A stretch of DNA of 64,000 nt, taken from positions 496,001 to 560,000 of the forward strand of contig NZ_CP087724.1 of the NCBI RefSeq assembly GCF_024972755.1. The letters are read 5' to 3'. The notes under the pieces were generated by a model. The model ran no database searches, was not told where the DNA came from, and was given only the letters and a program-made list of their open reading frames with translations. Origin of the DNA: Halanaeroarchaeum sp. HSR-CO. Lineage in GTDB: Archaea; Halobacteriota; Halobacteria; Halobacteriales; Halobacteriaceae. This document shows positions 59,029 through 64,000 of this stretch, piece after piece (position 1 is the stretch's first letter; each line of letters opens with the position of its first letter). The translations under genes were made by a program, and so were the position numbers.

Positions 59029-59776
59029 ACGACCACTCCTCGAGGGCCTGGCGGACGAAGTCGGTCTCCGGTTCTCGAAACAGCGTCGCCGACCCATCGA
59101 ACCCGTCGAAATCGAATCCCCGCACGACGGCGACGGGATTCCCCCCGTCGCCCTCGCCCGTGACGAGGTTCGCGGTGGCGGCGAGTTCGTCGACGATGGC
59201 CTCGACCGTCGCTTCGAGTTCGCGACCGTCGCGGTCGGTCTCGCCCCGCCAATCGCGGGTCGCGGGCAGTCCCGACCAGCCGATGGCGACGCCACGTTGC
59301 CCGATCCGGAACGGTCGTCCCGAGGTATCGGTCACGACGACTGCGACCTCCGCATCGACGGCCTCGCGGAGTCGCGCAGCGCTCGCCTGGGGGTCTTCGG
59401 GCAGCAAAAGGAGTTCGGCACCGCCCGTGTTCGACCGGTCGATGCCCGCATTGACCCCGACGTGGCCGAACTGCGTCACGGCCAGGACGAACGGACTCGT
59501 CAGCAGGAGGTCCGCGGACTCCTCGAGTATCGCCTGGGCGAACCGCGGGTCCTTCTGTTCGTCGGTGGCGGCCGCGATTCCGTCGGCGATCTCGACGGCT
59601 CGCTCGCCCGGGTCGAAGTCGGCGAGGTCGGCCGTCCGCCCCTCCGCCTTCGAGACGATCGTGCTGGCGACGAGTACGACGTCGCCATCGGACAGGTCGG
59701 CGCGCTCGGCGAGGAGGGCGCCTAGGTCGTCACCCGGTCGTATCTCGGGGAGGTCCGGGACTGCGAAGGCCTGCAT
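59015..59776 (-). CDS. cofE: Coenzyme F420-0:L-glutamate ligase
   Basis: CofE adds gamma-linked glutamate to F420-0 with GTP. The 253-residue protein has FAVPDLPEIRPGDDLGALLA, VVLVASTIVSKAEGR, GVNAGIDRSNT, VVVTDTSGRPFRIGQRGVAIG and the C-terminal GNPVAVVRG. The upstream frame (99 codons) is unconserved and ATG 59776 begins the family. A TATA-like CTTTTAGG lies about 31 bases upstream. It is first in an operon with the F420-dependent reductase. Confidence 0.93.
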   Translation of the reverse strand: MQAFAVPDLPEIRPGDDLGALLAERADLSDGDVVLVASTIVSKAEGRTADLADFDPGERAVEIADGIAAATDEQKDPRFAQAILEESADLLLTSPFVLAVTQFGHVGVNAGIDRSNTGGAELLLLPEDPQASAARLREAVDAEVAVVVTDTSGRPFRIGQRGVAIGWSGLPATRDWRGETDRDGRELEATVEAIVDELAATANLVTGEGDGGNPVAVVRGFDFDGFDGSATLFREPETDFVRQALEEWSYAGH

Positions 59777-59956
59777 GCTCACCAGTTGTCGTCGGTCGCC
59801 TAAAAGGTCGACCGGTACCGGAGATGGGTGTCCCGGTGGTGGAGTGTCGGGGACGGACGTCGTCCTGCGACGATTGCTGGCGGTACCACCGTACGACCGG
59901 TTCCCACCACCCGCCCATCCCAAAGAAGCAAATCCTCCGCCCCAGTCAGTGTCCCC

Positions 59957-61225
59957 ATGGACGAAACGCGGGTCGTCACGGTCTTCTTGCGGCACGAGGC
60001 CGACGTCCTCCTGTTCCGGCGAAGCGACGCCGTCGGCTCCTACTCCGGTCGCTGGGGCGCGGTCGCCGGCCACGCCGAGGGATCACCGGATGCGAAAGCG
60101 CTCGAAGAGATCGAAGAAGAGACGGGCCTCGAACCGGCCGAGGTCTCGTTCGTCCGCCGCGGCGAACGCTTCTCGGTCGAGGACGAGTCCCGCGGAACGC
60201 GCTGGATCGTCACCCCCTACCTGTTCGACGCGGCGCACCGCGACGTGGTTCCGAACGAGGAGACGACGGCGGTGGAGTGGGCGCCGCCGACGGCGATCTT
60301 GCGCCGCGAAACGGTGCCCGACCTGTGGGAATCCTACTGGCGCGTCGCCCCGACGGTCGAGACGGTTCGCGCCGACGACGAGCACGGGTCGGCGTACGTC
60401 TCGTTGCGGTCGCTGGAGGTCCTTCGCGATGCCGCCGCCCTCGGTGTCGAGGGGAGCGGGGCGGACTGGGACCACCTGGCGAAGACCGCGCAGGGCCTCC
60501 TGGACGCGCGGCCGACGATGGCGGCCGTCCGCAATCGGGTCAACCGCGTCATGGCCGTCGCGAGCGCCGACAGGTCCCCGGAGGCGGTCGAACGAGCGGC
60601 CGGCGATGCCATCGAGGCGGCGCTGGCCGCTGACCGGCGGGCCGCGGAGACGGCGTGTGAACACGTCGCGGGCGAACGCGTCGTCACGCTCTCCCGGTCG
60701 GGGACGGTCCTGGAGGCGTTCCGTGCCGGGGCTCCAGAGACGGTCACCGTCGCGGAATCTCGGCCGGGTGGGGAGGGCGTCTCGGTCGCCGAGGAACTCG
60801 CCGCGGCGGGCCACGAGGTCACGCTTACGACCGACGCCAATCTCCCGGGCGTGGTCGACGATGCGACCCTGTGTCTGTTCGGCGCCGATACCGTCCTCCC
60901 GGACGGCGCGGTCGTGAACAAGGTCGGGAGCCGAGCGCTCGCACTGGCGGCCAGGGATTCCGGGGTCCCCTGTCTCGCCGTCTGTTCGAGCGACAAGATC
61001 GCTCCCGACGAGCGCGTCGGTATCGAGCCCGCGGATCCAGCGACCCTGTACGAGGGAGACGCCCCCGTGACCGTGGCGAATCCTACCTTCGAACGCGTTC
61101 CGGAGCGATTGCTCGATGGCGTCGTGACCGAGGCGGGCGTCCTCGATGCCGGCCAGATCGAGTCGATGGCGACCGTCCACGCCGCTCGCTCGCGATGGTC
61201 GCTCGATGCCCCGTCCGAGGAGTAA
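59957..61225 (+). CDS. NUDIX-eIF2B-like fusion protein
   Basis: A 422-residue two-domain protein. Residues 1-130 are a NUDIX domain (GRWGAVAGHAEGSPDAKALEEIEEETGL). Residues about 175-420 are an eIF2B-alpha/ribose-1,5-bisphosphate-isomerase-like domain: TLSRSGTVLEAF, VAESRPGGEGVSVAEEL, LFGADTVLPDGAVVNKVGSRALAL and YEGDAPVTVANPTFERVP. Such fusions may clear damaged nucleotides or act in the nucleotide-ribose pathway of archaea. The exact reaction is unproven. The frame is open upstream but ATG 59957 begins the NUDIX fold. Confidence 0.85.
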   Translation: MDETRVVTVFLRHEADVLLFRRSDAVGSYSGRWGAVAGHAEGSPDAKALEEIEEETGLEPAEVSFVRRGERFSVEDESRGTRWIVTPYLFDAAHRDVVPNEETTAVEWAPPTAILRRETVPDLWESYWRVAPTVETVRADDEHGSAYVSLRSLEVLRDAAALGVEGSGADWDHLAKTAQGLLDARPTMAAVRNRVNRVMAVASADRSPEAVERAAGDAIEAALAADRRAAETACEHVAGERVVTLSRSGTVLEAFRAGAPETVTVAESRPGGEGVSVAEELAAAGHEVTLTTDANLPGVVDDATLCLFGADTVLPDGAVVNKVGSRALALAARDSGVPCLAVCSSDKIAPDERVGIEPADPATLYEGDAPVTVANPTFERVPERLLDGVVTEAGVLDAGQIESMATVHAARSRWSLDAPSEE

Positions 61226-61374
61226 CCCATTTGGCGACCGGGCGGGTAGACTCGACGGGGCGACGGTGACGAAGCGTTACCCCCACCGAGCCCCGTGTGA
61301 CGAGGGATTTTCCCCGAGTCGCCCCATCTTCCGCTGCCACAATCTTCAATCGGGAGCGCTGAGTACGGGGCGCC

Positions 61375-62307
61375 ATGGCTCCCGACATCGAGCACCTGGG
61401 CATCCACGAGAGCGTCTCTGCGGTCTTCCCACCCGAAGTACTGATGCAGGACCTCGCCGATACCGGCCCGACCGTCTCCGTCGTCGGTGACGACGAGATC
61501 GCAGACCTCGAGGCGGTGGTCACCTTCGCCCATCTCGACGCGTACGTCGAGCACCTCGACTGGATCCACTCGATCCAGGCGGGCTACGACCGCTTCCCGC
61601 TCGACGACCTCCGCGAGAACGACGTACTCTTGACGAACAGTACCGGCATCCACGGCGAGGCGGTCGGCGAGACCGTGGTGGGGCTCATGGCATCCATCGC
61701 GCGGCGTCTGTTCACTTACGTCGAAGCGCAGTCCGACAACGAGTGGGATGCACCGCCCTGGGACGAGCCATTCACCCTCTTCGGCGAGGCGGTCTGTGTG
61801 GTCGGCCTGGGGACCCTCGGGCAAGGGGTCGCCCAGCGAGCGGCCGGCTTCGACATGGACGTCACCGGCGTCCGGCGGACGCCGACCCGGGTCTCCCACG
61901 TTCCAGAGGTCTACACGCCGAGCGAACTCCACGAGGCCATCGAGGACGCCCGGTTCGTCGTCCTGACCGTCCCCCTCACGGATGCGACGGCGGGCATGTT
62001 CGGCCCCGAGGAGTTCGAGGCGATGCGCGAGGACGCCTATCTGGTCAACGTCGCCCGCGGGTCGGTCGTCCAGGAGGACGCCCTCGTCGAGGCACTCGAG
62101 GCGGGGAACATAGCGGGTGCCGCACTCGACGTCTTCGAGGAGGAGCCGCTTCCCCGCGAGTCGCCGCTCTGGGACATGGACGAGGTGCTCGTCACCCCAC
62201 ACGTCGCCGCCCGGAAGCGTGGGTACTACGAGGACATCGCTCGCCTCGTCCGGGAGAATCTCCGACTGATCGGCGCGGACGAGGGCCCGGTCAACCGTAT
62301 AGTCTGA
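61375..62307 (+). CDS. D-2-hydroxyacid dehydrogenase
   Basis: A 310-residue NAD(P)-dependent dehydrogenase of the phosphoglycerate/formate-dehydrogenase family. The nucleotide motif is VVGLGTLGQGVAQRAAGFDM. VNVARGSVVQEDAL contains the catalytic arginine, EEPLP the glutamate and TPHVAA the histidine. The 148 bases upstream carry no gene. Confidence 0.92.
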   Translation: MAPDIEHLGIHESVSAVFPPEVLMQDLADTGPTVSVVGDDEIADLEAVVTFAHLDAYVEHLDWIHSIQAGYDRFPLDDLRENDVLLTNSTGIHGEAVGETVVGLMASIARRLFTYVEAQSDNEWDAPPWDEPFTLFGEAVCVVGLGTLGQGVAQRAAGFDMDVTGVRRTPTRVSHVPEVYTPSELHEAIEDARFVVLTVPLTDATAGMFGPEEFEAMREDAYLVNVARGSVVQEDALVEALEAGNIAGAALDVFEEEPLPRESPLWDMDEVLVTPHVAARKRGYYEDIARLVRENLRLIGADEGPVNRIV

Positions 62308-62319
62308 TCCGGATTCCGA

Positions 62320-62628
62320 TCACTCGACCGGATCGCTCGGTGGTTCAGTCGTCCGCCCGTCGGGATCCGTCTCCGTCGGTTCCGTCTCCCCAGTTTCCAC
62401 GGTCTCCGCCTCGGGTTCGGTTCCTTCGGCGACTGCTGCGGATCGGTCCGTGAGTTCTCGGATGACCTGCACCCGACGATAGGGGACGAACAGGCGGTCC
62501 TGCTCGCGTTCGATCCAGATGCCGGTGTCGTAGTACATGATATCGGCCGTGTGAACCGGCGAGGTGAGGTCGAGGGGCAATCCCTCGGTGTCGAGGTACA
62601 CCTCGTAGGTCGGCAGGGATTCTGACAT
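62320..62628 (-). CDS. Haloarchaeal protein of unknown function
   Basis: A 102-residue protein. The first 60 residues form a beta-rich domain (YEVYLDTEGLPLDLTSPVHT, IWIEREQDRLFVPYRRVQVI); the rest is a disordered acidic Thr/Glu/Pro tail. No family is recognised. It converges with the D-2-hydroxyacid dehydrogenase. Confidence 0.65.
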   Translation of the reverse strand: MSESLPTYEVYLDTEGLPLDLTSPVHTADIMYYDTGIWIEREQDRLFVPYRRVQVIRELTDRSAAVAEGTEPEAETVETGETEPTETDPDGRTTEPPSDPVE

Positions 62629-62690
62629 CGGTATCGCCGCCTAACTGTTGGCATTCCAACAGCATAACCCTGGCCCCGTCGGGCGTCGGG

Positions 62691-63314
62691 TCAGTCCGAG
62701 AAGAACTTCTTCAGGTCGTCCCGCTTCGCGGCGTCGAGGTGGTCGTTGACGGCCGCCTCGAGGGACGTGATCTGGCCACGTTTGGCGGTCATGGGAGCGA
62801 TGGTGTCACGCCACTGGGTCCAGGGTGGGAGCAGGCCGAAGCGGTCCGCGATCTCGTTCAGGCGCTCGTCGCGGTCGTCGACCTTGTCCATCTTGTTGAC
62901 GGCGATCACCGGCGGGATGTCCAGGTCCCTGAGCAGGTAGTAGAACTCTACGTCGTGGGGGATCTCGTCCTCCCCGGAGTGACGATCGATGATGTCCACC
63001 GCGCTCTTCCCGTCGAGAACGATCACGCCGACGAGGATGTTCTCGGCGTACCGCTCCAGGTATCGGACGACGTCGGTCTTGATCTGCTCGCGGCGCTCCT
63101 CCGGAACGCCCGACATGAACCCGAAGCCCGGGAGGTCGGTGATGACGAAGTCCTCGCTCGCCCAGTCGTAGTGATTGGGCTCGCGGGTCACCCCTGGTTT
63201 CCGACCCGCGTCGAACGAGTGGCCCGTCAACTCCCGCATGAGCGTGGACTTGCCGACGTTCGACCTGCCGACGAGGACCACCTCCGCCTCGCGGTCCGGG
63301 CGCGTCTCGAACAT
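62691..63314 (-). CDS. engB: EngB-type GTPase
   Basis: A 207-residue GTPase. G1 is GRSNVGKST (16-24), G3 is DLPGFG, G4 is NKMD. Bacterial EngB (YihA) assists large-subunit ribosome assembly and the archaeal role is presumed similar. The nearest upstream gene on its strand is not in the window. Confidence 0.93.
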   Translation of the reverse strand: MFETRPDREAEVVLVGRSNVGKSTLMRELTGHSFDAGRKPGVTREPNHYDWASEDFVITDLPGFGFMSGVPEERREQIKTDVVRYLERYAENILVGVIVLDGKSAVDIIDRHSGEDEIPHDVEFYYLLRDLDIPPVIAVNKMDKVDDRDERLNEIADRFGLLPPWTQWRDTIAPMTAKRGQITSLEAAVNDHLDAAKRDDLKKFFSD

Positions 63315-63566
63315 ACCGGTCGTATCCGCCCAGCGACTTTACGGGTTTCGCGACGGTTCGACCCACTCTGCAGACGAGGGTTCAAATAGCATGGCCGGCC
63401 CACCCCGGACCGTGACGTGACCGAGACGGCGGGTCGCCCGAGCGAAATCGGCGACACAGCGACCCGTCGCCGCCGTTAGTGTCGTCTGTTCGCCAGTGAC
63501 GCCGAGCGCTCCGCCATGCCCCCTCGCGCCTGAACGTTTTTGGGGTCGTGCTGTGAACGGACAGGA

Positions 63567-64000
63567 GTGCGACTCCTCCAAGTCACGATCCCCACCGGCA
63601 AACGGGAGACGGTGTTACGGGTGCTGGAGGACTACGAGATCGACTACGTCGTCACCGAGGAGACGAGCCACCGCGGCTACACCGCCATCGTCTACTTCCC
63701 GCTTCCCTCGGCGGCCGTCCAGGACGTCCTCGACGACCTCCAGGACGCCGGGCTCTCCGACGAAGCGTACACGGTCGTCATGGCTGCCGAGACGGTCGTC
63801 TCCCGGAAATTCGACAAGTTACAGAAACGGTACGAGGAGGACGAAGACAACGGCGAGCAGGTCGCCCGCGAGGAGCTTCGAGCTACCGCCGAGGACCTCG
63901 TCCGGTCGGTGCCGACCTACGTCATCCTCACGGTGGTCAGTGCGGTCATCGCGACGGTGGGCCTCCTTCTCGACTCGCCGGCGGTCGTCGTCGGCTCGAT
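63567..64000 (+). CDS. TIGR00341/DUF389 membrane protein, N-terminal part
   Basis: The gene starts at the GTG at 63567 and runs off the right edge (144 codons visible). A soluble ACT-like domain (LLQVTIPTGKRETVLRVLEDYEIDYVVTEE in parts) is followed by a helix with LVRSVPTYVILTVVSAVIATVGLLLDSPAVVVGS, which begins the DUF389 membrane domain. Function unknown. The 252 bases between engB and this gene hold no other supported gene. Confidence 0.85.
   Translation, partial: MRLLQVTIPTGKRETVLRVLEDYEIDYVVTEETSHRGYTAIVYFPLPSAAVQDVLDDLQDAGLSDEAYTVVMAAETVVSRKFDKLQKRYEEDEDNGEQVAREELRATAEDLVRSVPTYVILTVVSAVIATVGLLLDSPAVVVGS

Noticed and set aside
63339-63581. 80-codon minus-strand frame before engB
   Set aside because: It overlaps the promoter of the right-edge gene, is not acidic and matches no family.

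Overview
This window is chromosomal DNA from a halophilic archaeon (class Halobacteria). The GC content is high and nearly every protein is strongly acidic. Promoters are TTTAWA-like elements about 25-32 bases before leaderless ATGs. Typical haloarchaeal families are present: HalX response regulator, HTH_10 regulator, halocyanin, DUF5518, the DUF5809/DUF5810 pair, coenzyme F420 enzymes, aEF1A-uS10 and aIF1. I cannot fix the genus. A four-subunit pyruvate-type ferredoxin oxidoreductase, rather than the two-subunit form best known in haloarchaea, is compatible with a lineage that has anaerobic capacity.

Layout. 1-7.4 kb: a cut Tat lipoprotein, endonuclease IV, nicotinate phosphoribosyltransferase, a P5C dehydrogenase and a complete ECF vitamin/metal transporter operon (S-A-A'-T). 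7.5-16.8 kb: small membrane and electron-transfer genes (GtrA, a [3Fe-4S]-type ferredoxin, ZIP transporter, UspA, halocyanin, heme A synthase), a minimal FAD protein, and two regulators. 16.8-24.3 kb: DUF255 thioredoxin-fold protein, DsrE, MBL hydrolase, then a three-gene cassette of a CCCC-motif membrane protein, a DyP-like Tat protein and a tandem P19-like Tat lipoprotein, probably for metal (iron?) handling at the cell surface. 24.3-30.4 kb: a short Orc1/Cdc6, a 2-oxoacid dehydrogenase operon (E1 alpha, E1 beta, free lipoyl domain), a HalX regulator, and an ACT-domain gene with homoserine dehydrogenase.

30.5-37.1 kb: tuf-rpsJ-tRNA-Ala(CGC), a decayed small gene, htpX, and the porDGAB operon on the minus strand. 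Upstream of por lies a degraded second copy of the tuf/rpsJ junction, so this block looks rearranged or inserted. 37.1-38.5 kb holds three unrecognised genes with perfect palindromes in their control region. 38.5-45 kb: ArsR regulator with TauE transporter, rhomboid protease, dihydroxy-acid dehydratase, IscA-like protein, CPBP protease, SnoaL-like protein and a 36-bp tandem repeat.

45-54.5 kb: a large secreted/anchored beta-helix protein, MscS, a 30-residue zinc-ribbon microprotein, CorA with an overlapping microprotein, a dUTPase-family enzyme, and a histidine kinase overlapping a soluble chemotaxis transducer. 54.7-64 kb: RimI, the DUF5810/DUF5809 pair, NUDIX, rhodanese, aIF1, a Mer-like F420 reductase overlapping CofE, a NUDIX-eIF2B fusion, a D-2-hydroxyacid dehydrogenase, EngB and a cut TIGR00341/DUF389 membrane protein. 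No CRISPR array, insertion sequence or rRNA is visible.
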